From: Alphaproteobacteria bacterium
GTDB taxonomy: Bacteria; Pseudomonadota; Alphaproteobacteria; Micavibrionales; Micavibrionaceae
Assembly (NCBI GenBank): GCA_023301785.1
Contig: JALZUF010000137.1
Location: forward strand, 1-41,231
Reading direction: 5' to 3'
DNA: 41,231 bases
Below, in pieces: positions 17,740-26,034 of this stretch (its first letter is position 1; the number at the start of each line of letters is the position of its first letter). A program made the position numbers and the translations under genes. The notes under the pieces are model-generated. The model saw only the letters and a program-made list of their open reading frames with translations. It was not told the origin of the DNA and did not search any database.

Positions 17740-18943
17740 TTTTCACCTCTTCTAATTTCTTTTGTTTATGTTTTTGTGCTAAGAAAATTCCGTAATTAAT
17801 CCCTAAGAAAACCCAAAAGTGCGCAAAGCGAAAATTTTGGTGCGGTAAACCAAATAGTATTATCGGTGAAAAGAGTAAGATGTAATACCAAGGTTGCCGA
17901 TAGATCACTAACCCTAAAAATGCAGAAAATAATAATGTTCCTATTGCGCCATAAGAAAATATTATTGTCGCAATTCCTGAGTGAAGTTCACGGTTATATC
18001 CCTCAGTATTAAAACGATGAAATGCGCCTTCGCCAGACCCCACGAGTGTATATAAAGGATATTGTATGATCCTATAATAACCCCGCGCTTCGGGGCTGTC
18101 ATCTTGTTCTGTTCCTATGCCTTCTATACGTTCGATAACGTTTTGTAGGGGCTCTATGCGGTCAACAATAAAGCTCACTTTTTGTGGGTTCACGAGAGCA
18201 TAAAAGAATACAAAACTCATCATTAAGAAAATTCCAACATACGCCCCTTTTGATATTTTGGGTGTAATGAGAAGAAAGACCATAAAAATACTGTGCGCTA
18301 TAATACCTGCTTTTGATAAAGCGAGTGATTGTAGGAATAGTAATAATAAAAGCAAAAACCAATCGACGGGTTTTAATTTTTCACCGCGCCTTAAAAACAC
18401 AATCATAGCGGCCGTAAGAAGTGTCCAATAAGCAAGCTGGTTTGGATTTTCGAAGCCTGCTGTTCCACGATAGCCACGATATCCTGTATCTAAAAATTTA
18501 ATCGCAAGCAGTTGAATAATGACCGTCGCGAATAATCCAATGAGCGTGTAAAATTTTGCTTGCTCTAAATTACGTTGGAACAGCCATGCGACAAAAATAA
18601 ACACCATGAAATTATAAGGATAAATCAACATGGTTAGTAAGAAACGTATATCGGGATAAAAGAAATAATTCACAAAATTGACTGCGATAGTGACGCAAAC
18701 AAATAGCCCACCGATACCGTAAATTGTTCTTAAATCGCAGCGTTTATTTTGAAGCAATAATGTTGCTAAAACAGGTAATATGGCGCAGATCAGAATAAAG
18801 TCTGCGGGTTGAGGACGGCCTTTTGGAAAAACGTAAAAAGGGGATAGCACAAGGTACGCCACCCAAATACCCATAATAAAAAGGGAGATTTTAGAGGTTT
18901 GATCGTATTGATCTTTGAGGCTGGCGGGTAATGAAAAACTCAT
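17726..18943 (-). CDS. O-antigen ligase / Wzy-like polymerase
   Basis: A 405-residue polytopic membrane protein with about 12 helices. It has the O-antigen ligase/polymerase layout: helices, then a periplasmic loop (about 265-320) with PEARGYYRIIQYPLYTLVG, GSGEGAFHRF and RELHSGIATIIFSYGAIG. The histidine and GxG pattern of that loop is shared by WaaL and Wzy enzymes. The presence of a flippase and a chain-length regulator in the locus makes a Wzy role (joining repeat units in the periplasm) more likely than a ligase role, but sequence alone does not separate them. It is co-transcribed with the acyltransferase, whose start it overlaps by 14 bases. Confidence 0.82.
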   Translation of the reverse strand: MSFSLPASLKDQYDQTSKISLFIMGIWVAYLVLSPFYVFPKGRPQPADFILICAILPVLATLLLQNKRCDLRTIYGIGGLFVCVTIAVNFVNYFFYPDIRFLLTMLIYPYNFMVFIFVAWLFQRNLEQAKFYTLIGLFATVIIQLLAIKFLDTGYRGYRGTAGFENPNQLAYWTLLTAAMIVFLRRGEKLKPVDWFLLLLLLFLQSLALSKAGIIAHSIFMVFLLITPKISKGAYVGIFLMMSFVFFYALVNPQKVSFIVDRIEPLQNVIERIEGIGTEQDDSPEARGYYRIIQYPLYTLVGSGEGAFHRFNTEGYNRELHSGIATIIFSYGAIGTLLFSAFLGLVIYRQPWYYILLFSPIILFGLPHQNFRFAHFWVFLGINYGIFLAQKHKQKKLEEVKNAQE

Positions 18944-18989
18944 GGGTTCAATTTTGCCATGTGAAGAGCTTTAAGTCATTAAGAGATAT

Positions 18990-21900
18990 TTAGATGATTG
19001 TTTGATCGACGATCAGAACACCGTTATCAAGTAAGTCTTGCGCTGTGTTTCCTGTGAAATCTGAGCCCCGAACGATTGCGAGAACTTCAGAGTCATTGCC
19101 AAGACCATCATGGTTAATACGGATGTCTGTACGTCCTGCGTTAACAACGTTAACTGTAACAAAATCAAGGATATCACTAACGCCAACTTCGAAATTCACA
19201 AGAATATCTGTAATATTGATTTGGTCACCACCGCTTAGTTCGAAATCACGGATTTGATCGATACTGCCATCCATTTGCAAGAAGCCAAAGATATCATCGC
19301 CAGCTTCACCATATAAAACGTCTACGCCTGTACCACCGATAAGGGTGTCATTGCCAGCGCCGCCATAGAGCTTATCTAATCCAGATCCACCATTTAACAC
19401 ATCGTTACCATTTTCACCGCGTAAGGTATCGTCCCCTCCATTACCGCTAATGGAATCATTACCGTCACGCCCTTGGATGTTGTCTGCACCGTTACCGCCG
19501 CCAATAACGTTATCGTTTGTATTACCAATAAATGTATTATCTGTTACGTTTGGATTTTCTGAAGCCATTGTTGAATGTAACTCAAGAAGGTATTCACCAT
19601 CCAACGCATCATTATATTGTGCGATACGTTCAATTGTTCCACCAAACACGTACACATGATCGCCACCATCTGCACTGCCACCGAATACGGCGCCATTAAC
19701 CAGTTCGCCGATACCAATTGCGCCAGGGTGATTATATAAAAGCCCTACATTATTTGCGATGCCTGCTTCAATTCCATTTACAAAGCCTGTTAATGTCCCT
19801 GTCTCATTCTGAACGCCGTCTAAAAGTAGCGTTGAAGTATAGAACGTGTCTGCTGTTATTGTGTTTACAACTTCTTTATAACCCCAATTTTCTTCGGCGT
19901 AATTCCATGCCGCAATATGGATCTGACCGCCTTCGATATAGATACTCATACCGCGCACAGTTCCGCCTTGCTCATAAATAACCTGACGGCTTGTGATATC
20001 TGTACCTGTTGTAAAGGCAACAGATAATGTTTTCTCTGCATATGGCCCACCATTATTTATGGAAGGATCATTTGGAACAGTGTCTTGCGCAACATCTTCG
20101 ATTACAAAGATTGGATTTGGTGTTGCAAGATTATTCTCAACGGCAATAATTTCTGATTGGCTTAGAACTTCATTATATTGAACAACACCTGCGATATCGC
20201 CTTGGAATACGTTGGCTGAACTGTCATTTGATCCACCGAATAAAGCTGAGCCATCATTTTGACCTACGGATATATCGCCACTATGACCGTAAAGTAAGCC
20301 AACACCAGTTTCACTGCCAATGCTTACATCATCAAGTGTTCCTGAAATTGTACCATTGGATGGGAGTACTCCTTCAAAGATGAAAGCTGCATTGTATGTT
20401 TGCCCTGCATTGATTGGTGTTGAAATTTCTTTGTAGCCCCAATTTTCTTCCGCGTTATTCCAAACAGCCATGTGCAACTCACCATTTTCAATGAAAATAT
20501 TAATACCGCGTGTTCCACCCCCTTGTTTGTAAATAATCTGGCGAGATGTAATATCTGTATCTGTATCGAAACGTACAATTGTCGTCTTAGCATCATATGA
20601 GCTCGCTACATTTACGGCTTGTGAATCTGAAATATTTGTTGAAGGTGTGCCATCATTAATAAGAGCAATGTTACCTTCTGGAAGGGCATTCGGTCCTTGC
20701 ACAAGTATGCTTACTGACCCAACGTCTGTACCACCATCCGTATCTACAAGAGTGTAATTAAAGCTGTCTGGACCAATAAATCCTGTGGCTGGGGTGTACG
20801 TAAATGTGCCGTCGCTATTAATAACGACTGTCGCATTATTTGATGTTGTAATTGTTTCTGCTGTTGCGCTCAAAGTGACTGTTTCTATATCTGTATCTTC
20901 ACCATTACCGTTATCGGCTAATAAATCACCCGTAAGATCAATGTTTTTTGTTGCGGTAAAGGTATCATTTTGCGCTGTTGGTCCATCATTTACGGAAGTG
21001 ACATTTAACGTGACCAAGCCAGTATCTTGTTCGCTTACACCATTTTCTAGAGTGTAGGTAAAGCTGTCTGTGCCATCAAAATCAGAAAGCGGAGTGTACG
21101 TAAAATCACCATTGGCAGATACAACGACTGTTCCGCCTTGAGTTGTTGTAATTGTTGCTGCGATTGTTGAAAGACCCGACGCAGAGTAATCAATATCAAC
21201 GCCATTGCCGTTATCGACAAGTAAGTTTCCTGTGATTACGCCATCTTCGTTACCCGTAAATACATCATCTTGTGCTATTGGCGCATTGCTTGATAAAACT
21301 GTGACGCCTTGTTGGATGTATAAATTATTTAAACCTTGTTGGAAATGGTTGTAATCAACACCGTCAACATTTACTGCGCCAATTAAATCGCCAACTGTAT
21401 CTAAGTTTGCAACATTCACGATATCAACACCAACGTCAGCAGTGACATAAAGTGTATCACTGCCTGAAATACTTGCTATGTCTGCAATGGACATAGTCAA
21501 AAGATTTGCTAACATTGAATCGCCAAAGTTATTGATTGCAATATGCTCAATATTAATCGCGTTTAAGTCACCCTGCGTAATATTAATATCGTTACCGTTC
21601 AAACCACCAAGTTGAATGATATCGTAATCGGCACCGCCATCAATAACATCAATATTGTCATCGTGAATAAAAGTGTCGTTACCATCACCACCATTAAGAA
21701 TATCTGCGCCAGCAAGGCCGCGTATCCAATCGTTACCCGTTCCACCGTTAATTGTGTCGTTACCGTCATCACCGAATAAGCGATCGTCACCTGCATCACC
21801 ATTGATAAGATCATCACCATCTTGGCCACGGATATTGTCATTACCGTCACCGCCATGCAGTGTGTCATTACCGTTTTCACCAAGAATTTTATCAACGCCT

Positions 21901-23090
21901 TCTTGACCAAAAACAATGTCATCACCATCACCGCCATAAATGAAATCTAATGTTCCATCACCACCGTAAATAGTGTCGTTGCCTTCTTGACCGAAAATCT
22001 TATCATTTCCATCACCGCCATCAAGCGTGTCATCGCCTAAGCGCCCTTCAAGCCTATCATTGCCGTCACCGCCATAAATTACATCACCATTGTTACCACC
22101 AAGTAAAACATCATTGCCTTCGCCGCCGTCAAGCGTGTCTAAGCTTGAATCATTGTCTGCTTTAATAACATCGTTACCTGCGCCACCAAAGATTGTATTT
22201 TCACCACCTTCGGCCCATATTTTATCTGCACCAGCGCCGCCATCAACAAAGTCCGTTCCAGTGCCAGTATAAATTGCATCGTTACCATCACCACCACTAA
22301 TTTTGTCATCACCAGCTTGACCATAAATACGATCGTTGTCTGCACCACCATCAAGAATATCGTTGCCGTTTTCGCCATATAATTTATCTTGGCCAGTACC
22401 ACCTGAAATAACGTCATTACCATCACCGCCATTAAGGGCATCGTTTCCAGCGCCACCAATAATAAAATCATTGTCATTCCGCGCATAAACATGATCGTTC
22501 CCTGCGCCACCGATAATAACGTCATCGCCATCATTACCATAGATGTGATCACGGCCGTCACCGCCAAAAACAATATCATCTTCTTGACCGGCACGAATTT
22601 CGTCGTCGCCGGCGCCAGCATCAATAATTGCAGATGTTTTTCCGCCGACTAATTTTTCACCAGCGGCTGTACCTGTTAAAGTTGCTGTACCAAAATCACT
22701 TAATTCTGGATCGGCTTGTCCAAATACGAAATCTAGTGCATTCACATTAATGTCTAAGTTTTCATCGTTTTGAATGACGGCAATATCGCCGTTTAACTGC
22801 CCGCCATCGTTAAAGATATAATTTTCAGTATGGATAGTATAATTGTTAATTTTCACACTATGAATTGAGATGTCTCGGTTTGATTCACCTGCATTGTCTT
22901 CAAAACGAAAAGAGAGGGAGGAAAGTGAAATAGAAGAAGGTATAGTGAAGCTAAGGAAGCTTGTACCACTTCCTGTTTGGCTTGAAACTTGACCAAAAGC
23001 AACTTCTTGGCCGTCAGCAAAGATCTTTAACCCCGGATTCGCAGAAAGATAAGTCCCGCTAAGCTCCAGTTCTAAAAAGAAAAAATCCAT
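18990..23090 (-). CDS. Large type I secreted RTX protein with cadherin-like and LamG-like domains
   Basis: A 1366-residue extracellular protein. The order is: an N-terminal beta domain (about 1-95) resembling calcium-dependent carbohydrate-binding modules (LKIFADGQEVAFGQV); RTX nonapeptides at about 143-485; a linker; two cadherin/tandem-95-like domains at about 605-800, each with NGDFTYTP or DGTFTYTP and a DSFTYTLEN/DSFNYTLVD strand; two LamG-like domains at about 807-990 and 993-1180 that are clear duplicates (both contain EENWGYKE); a second RTX block at about 1183-1265; and a C-terminal secretion domain (DGSIDQIRDFELSGGDQ onward) very like that of the metalloprotease. There is no Sec signal. 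A role in adhesion to glycans or matrix is inferred from the domain types. No transporter gene is nearby. Confidence 0.9.
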   Translation of the reverse strand: MDFFFLELELSGTYLSANPGLKIFADGQEVAFGQVSSQTGSGTSFLSFTIPSSISLSSLSFRFEDNAGESNRDISIHSVKINNYTIHTENYIFNDGGQLNGDIAVIQNDENLDINVNALDFVFGQADPELSDFGTATLTGTAAGEKLVGGKTSAIIDAGAGDDEIRAGQEDDIVFGGDGRDHIYGNDGDDVIIGGAGNDHVYARNDNDFIIGGAGNDALNGGDGNDVISGGTGQDKLYGENGNDILDGGADNDRIYGQAGDDKISGGDGNDAIYTGTGTDFVDGGAGADKIWAEGGENTIFGGAGNDVIKADNDSSLDTLDGGEGNDVLLGGNNGDVIYGGDGNDRLEGRLGDDTLDGGDGNDKIFGQEGNDTIYGGDGTLDFIYGGDGDDIVFGQEGVDKILGENGNDTLHGGDGNDNIRGQDGDDLINGDAGDDRLFGDDGNDTINGGTGNDWIRGLAGADILNGGDGNDTFIHDDNIDVIDGGADYDIIQLGGLNGNDINITQGDLNAINIEHIAINNFGDSMLANLLTMSIADIASISGSDTLYVTADVGVDIVNVANLDTVGDLIGAVNVDGVDYNHFQQGLNNLYIQQGVTVLSSNAPIAQDDVFTGNEDGVITGNLLVDNGNGVDIDYSASGLSTIAATITTTQGGTVVVSANGDFTYTPLSDFDGTDSFTYTLENGVSEQDTGLVTLNVTSVNDGPTAQNDTFTATKNIDLTGDLLADNGNGEDTDIETVTLSATAETITTSNNATVVINSDGTFTYTPATGFIGPDSFNYTLVDTDGGTDVGSVSILVQGPNALPEGNIALINDGTPSTNISDSQAVNVASSYDAKTTIVRFDTDTDITSRQIIYKQGGGTRGINIFIENGELHMAVWNNAEENWGYKEISTPINAGQTYNAAFIFEGVLPSNGTISGTLDDVSIGSETGVGLLYGHSGDISVGQNDGSALFGGSNDSSANVFQGDIAGVVQYNEVLSQSEIIAVENNLATPNPIFVIEDVAQDTVPNDPSINNGGPYAEKTLSVAFTTGTDITSRQVIYEQGGTVRGMSIYIEGGQIHIAAWNYAEENWGYKEVVNTITADTFYTSTLLLDGVQNETGTLTGFVNGIEAGIANNVGLLYNHPGAIGIGELVNGAVFGGSADGGDHVYVFGGTIERIAQYNDALDGEYLLELHSTMASENPNVTDNTFIGNTNDNVIGGGNGADNIQGRDGNDSISGNGGDDTLRGENGNDVLNGGSGLDKLYGGAGNDTLIGGTGVDVLYGEAGDDIFGFLQMDGSIDQIRDFELSGGDQINITDILVNFEVGVSDILDFVTVNVVNAGRTDIRINHDGLGNDSEVLAIVRGSDFTGNTAQDLLDNGVLIVDQTII
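21640..22660 (-). repeat. Main RTX nonapeptide block of the 1366-aa protein
   Basis: About 340 codons of near-continuous GGxGNDxIx calcium-binding nonapeptides, for example GGDGNDVISGGTGQDKLYG. A second short block lies at about 19290-19540. These are protein-level repeats with degenerate DNA. Confidence 0.88.
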
Positions 23091-23356
23091 TCCGCTACCA
23101 TTTCCCCAAATGTTTTTGCTATAAGTAAGTATGTGAAAGCTTTTTCACTTATTAAGAATACCATTGTACTCGTAAGGGAAAGGTTAATATTGAAACATTT
23201 TAGAAATATGATCGTAATAAATTAAATTGTGCTGTTAAGGGTATTGAGACTGACGTTTCTTAAGATGTTTTTAAGATATATTCATGCTATAATGTAGGGT
23301 GTGCCTATTTTTATGGCATTTGTTTGCTTGTAATTATACTGCAAAGAAGGGGCAAT
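23091..23356. promoter_or_regulatory. Divergent intergenic region with candidate pilin-operon promoter
   Basis: This 266-base gap separates the start of the 1366-residue RTX gene (minus) from the first pilin-like gene (plus). A perfect TATAAT lies at 23288-23293 on the plus strand, about 64 bases before the ATG. The matching -35 is poor. Just upstream, TTAAGAT occurs twice at an 11-base spacing (23260-23266 and 23271-23277), which could be a factor site or help bend the DNA. No RNA gene or terminator is evident. Confidence 0.35.
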
Positions 23357-24715
23357 ATGACAAAATTATACAATAAACAAGGCGGTTTCTCGTTAGTTGA
23401 GTTATCCATTGTTATCATTATTAGCGGTTTCATATTGGCTGCTGGTCTTAATTCTTATGGGCAGTATCAGGCAAAATCTCAAGTTGAAGCAACGCAGGAT
23501 AAAATAAATAAGTTAACGACTAATTTAGGACGTTTTTACAGTGCGTATGGACGTTACCCATGCCCAGCATCATTTTCAGCTAAAGAAGGTGATGTAGATG
23601 CAGATGGGAATACCACTTATGGAGTTATGACCGATTGTTATGATGAATCTGTAGCTGTAGGATCTTGCTCAGCTGACTACTGCGTTAGTGAGACGACGAT
23701 TGACTCCAACGGTGATGGTACATTGGATATGACATTGCGCGTTAGAAAAGGCACTGTACCTTTTCATACTTTAAAAGAAGGTATGGGGTGGGATATTGAT
23801 GAAGAAGCTTTTGCAGGTCCAATTCCCTTTGGCCTTGTTGCTGATGAGAGACTAAAGAAATATACACGTACACCTGACATATCTTCAAAAGATGCATTGG
23901 ATGTTTATAGCAATAGATTTACGTACACTTTAACGGAAAGACAAGGGACGGATCAAAATTTGCCTAAATTGGGGGCGATTGAAATTAAAAATGAGCATGG
24001 TGAAGATTTATCTGCGAATGCTGATTACGTTATTGTAAGCCATGGCACTAACATTGATGGTGGTTACAGCTTTGATGGAAATGTCTTGGGTGATAATTGT
24101 AGCGCCGATCTTCCAGCTAATGAAAGAGAAAATTGTGACAATGATCATCAGTATGTATCTTCTTTACGATATGATGCTGAGGGTAGTGACAATCAGTTTG
24201 ATGATACTGTTTCCTATAATGCAATGTTTAACTATTTCCTTTGGGATATTGCAGAAACGGTCGACCCAGATATTTACGATGTTTATAATTTGAATGCAGG
24301 TAATGTTGGTGTCGGTGCCATCGATCCGCTTGAAAAAATGCACGTTTTGGCAGGAAATATGATCGTAGATGAAATTGCTAAAGAAGAGAGTGGCGGTGTT
24401 GTAACAAAAGTTGCTGGTGATATTGAAGCAGAAAAAATCTGTGGTTATGATGCTGATAGTGGCGAAGATTGCTTTGATCCACAAAAGATTGGTGGAACAG
24501 GTCTTGATTGTGAACGCCCAGATGACGTTCTAAACCATGCCGATTTAAGCCCTCATTTTCGTGTTATTAATGGTATAAATAATGAGAAACTTGATTGTAA
24601 AAATCTTTATGAAGCGGATCAAACCGTCAGTTGCCCAGGGGCTAAAAATTTCTTGGTTGGCATAACTTATAATGCCGAATCTAAAATATTAAGTCCAGAA
24701 TGTGATACATTATGA
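23357..24715 (+). CDS. Large pilin-like protein 1
   Basis: A 452-residue protein with a class III-like prepilin signal: basic leader MTKLYNKQGG, cleavage after G10, then FSLVELSIVIIISGF with the glutamate at mature position 5. The start is the ATG at 23357, with GAAGGGG just upstream; a TTG at 23324 would add 11 residues and spoil the short leader. The ectodomain is about 420 residues, far larger than a major pilin. Motifs shared with the next two genes: YGRYPCPAS (64-72), GTVPFHTL, DVYSNRFTYTLTE, ADYVIVSHGTN, then GNVGVGAIDPLEKMHV (about 315-330) and KICGYD...EDCFDPQKIGG (about 359-379). The tail has four cysteines. It is the first gene of a three-gene operon. The pilus or secretion machinery it would join is not in the window. 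Confidence 0.85.
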   Translation: MTKLYNKQGGFSLVELSIVIIISGFILAAGLNSYGQYQAKSQVEATQDKINKLTTNLGRFYSAYGRYPCPASFSAKEGDVDADGNTTYGVMTDCYDESVAVGSCSADYCVSETTIDSNGDGTLDMTLRVRKGTVPFHTLKEGMGWDIDEEAFAGPIPFGLVADERLKKYTRTPDISSKDALDVYSNRFTYTLTERQGTDQNLPKLGAIEIKNEHGEDLSANADYVIVSHGTNIDGGYSFDGNVLGDNCSADLPANERENCDNDHQYVSSLRYDAEGSDNQFDDTVSYNAMFNYFLWDIAETVDPDIYDVYNLNAGNVGVGAIDPLEKMHVLAGNMIVDEIAKEESGGVVTKVAGDIEAEKICGYDADSGEDCFDPQKIGGTGLDCERPDDVLNHADLSPHFRVINGINNEKLDCKNLYEADQTVSCPGAKNFLVGITYNAESKILSPECDTL

Positions 24716-26016
24716 TCTCAAAGCTGAATGAATTAAAAGAAGACAAGGGTTTATCCCTTATTGAATTATCTATTGTTTTAACAGTCATTGGCTTGTTGGT
24801 ATCTGGATTTTTGCAACTCTATAATATTCAAGCTCAGAAAAAATTAAACTCTCTACAAAATTATAAAATTCTTACAATTCGAGACGGCTTAGCGAAATTT
24901 TTAGGTGAAAATGGACACTTACCTTGCCCTGCGGCGCGTGATATTGCGTTAACGGAAGCTGGCGCTGGTGGCGGAACAAAGGATGAGGGTGTCTTAAGTT
25001 GCAATGATGAAACGGTTGCTGTTGATAACTGTGACGATGGCAACGCGCACCCTTATTGCGTTGTTGAAAATAGAGGTTTTCGTATTCGTATTGGTTCGAT
25101 TCCTTTCAAAGCGCTGAACCTAGGGCGTGAAGACGTGACAGATGTGTATGGCAATCAATTCACGTATGCAGTAGCAGAAATTCAAACAGATCCCGCCGAA
25201 TACGTTTTTTATGATCGCGATATAGCATCTCTTCCTGATTACCGTGCGATTGATTTATTAAATTTTACGTTCAGAGAAAATTCTTTAGTGCCTGCGTTTA
25301 CTCCGCCCGCTGATAACTGTGATCCAATTACCAAAGTTTGCGAGCTTGGCGAAGAATATACGCAACCAGTGGATTTACTTTTTTATAGTCACGGAAAAGA
25401 TGGGATGGGAAGTTACACTGTTTCGGGTGTCCTAAACGGGAACGCGTGTACCGATGATGATGATGCTACTTCAGAAAATTGTGACAATGACGCAACATTC
25501 ATTAGTGATGTGTATGCGGTACGTTCTGACGATATTGATGGTGAATATGACGATAGATTAAGGTTTAGTCTAGCGGATTGGACATATATTTGGACAGATT
25601 CTGCGAAAGATTCTTCCAGTATATTTAACAACACGGCTGGTAATATGGGTGTTGGAACAAAAGAGCCAGAAGAAAAATTACACGTTCAAGGTGGTAATGT
25701 AAGAATTGAGGAAGCCAACGTGGGCGGTGTTGACGTGGGTGGCAAGATACAAGCGTCAAAGCTATGTGATAATGAAAGCGATGCTGGTTTTGATGGTTGC
25801 TTTGAGCCTGAGCTAATCGGTGGTGATGTCGGTAGTGACAGATTGGTTTGTGGTGATGATGAAGTCATGAGGCAAATCAGAGGCGGCGAAAAAATTTGTG
25901 TCAGCGTACTCGGCAATTCTGGTGATGATTGTGATGGTACTTTTAACTTTGTGAAGGGTATTACTTTAAATATATCGTCGGGTGTATTATCCGCAAGCTG
26001 TGACACAACGAATTAG
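24712..26016 (+). CDS. Large pilin-like protein 2
   Basis: A 434-residue paralogue of the preceding protein. Its prepilin leader MISKLNELKEDKG ends at G13, followed by LSLIELSIVLTVIGLLVSGF with glutamate at mature position 5. Shared ectodomain motifs are NGHLPCPAA, GSIPFKAL, DVYGNQFTYAVAE, DLLFYSHGKDGMGSY, GNMGVGTKEPEEKLHV (about 310-325) and KLCDNE...DGCFEPELIGG (about 350-372). Like protein 1 it ends with a cysteine near a 'F.V.GIT.N..S..L...CDT' pattern. Its ATG overlaps the upstream TGA (ATGA), so translation is coupled. No strong Shine-Dalgarno is present. As a minor pilin, adhesin or pseudopilin tip it would be exported by a type II or type IV system; which one is unknown. Confidence 0.85.
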   Translation: MISKLNELKEDKGLSLIELSIVLTVIGLLVSGFLQLYNIQAQKKLNSLQNYKILTIRDGLAKFLGENGHLPCPAARDIALTEAGAGGGTKDEGVLSCNDETVAVDNCDDGNAHPYCVVENRGFRIRIGSIPFKALNLGREDVTDVYGNQFTYAVAEIQTDPAEYVFYDRDIASLPDYRAIDLLNFTFRENSLVPAFTPPADNCDPITKVCELGEEYTQPVDLLFYSHGKDGMGSYTVSGVLNGNACTDDDDATSENCDNDATFISDVYAVRSDDIDGEYDDRLRFSLADWTYIWTDSAKDSSSIFNNTAGNMGVGTKEPEEKLHVQGGNVRIEEANVGGVDVGGKIQASKLCDNESDAGFDGCFEPELIGGDVGSDRLVCGDDEVMRQIRGGEKICVSVLGNSGDDCDGTFNFVKGITLNISSGVLSASCDTTN

Positions 26017-26034
26017 AAATATAAGGAATGACTT

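Noticed and set aside
21599..21937. Long frames on other strands across RTX and LamG coding regions
   Set aside because: They mirror the codon bias and repeat pattern of the minus-strand RTX gene and encode no recognisable protein.
24296..25695. Prophage remnant as the source of the tail-fibre-like motif
   Set aside because: No other phage gene (integrase, capsid, terminase) is nearby, and the motif is embedded at the same place in two related pilin-like proteins.
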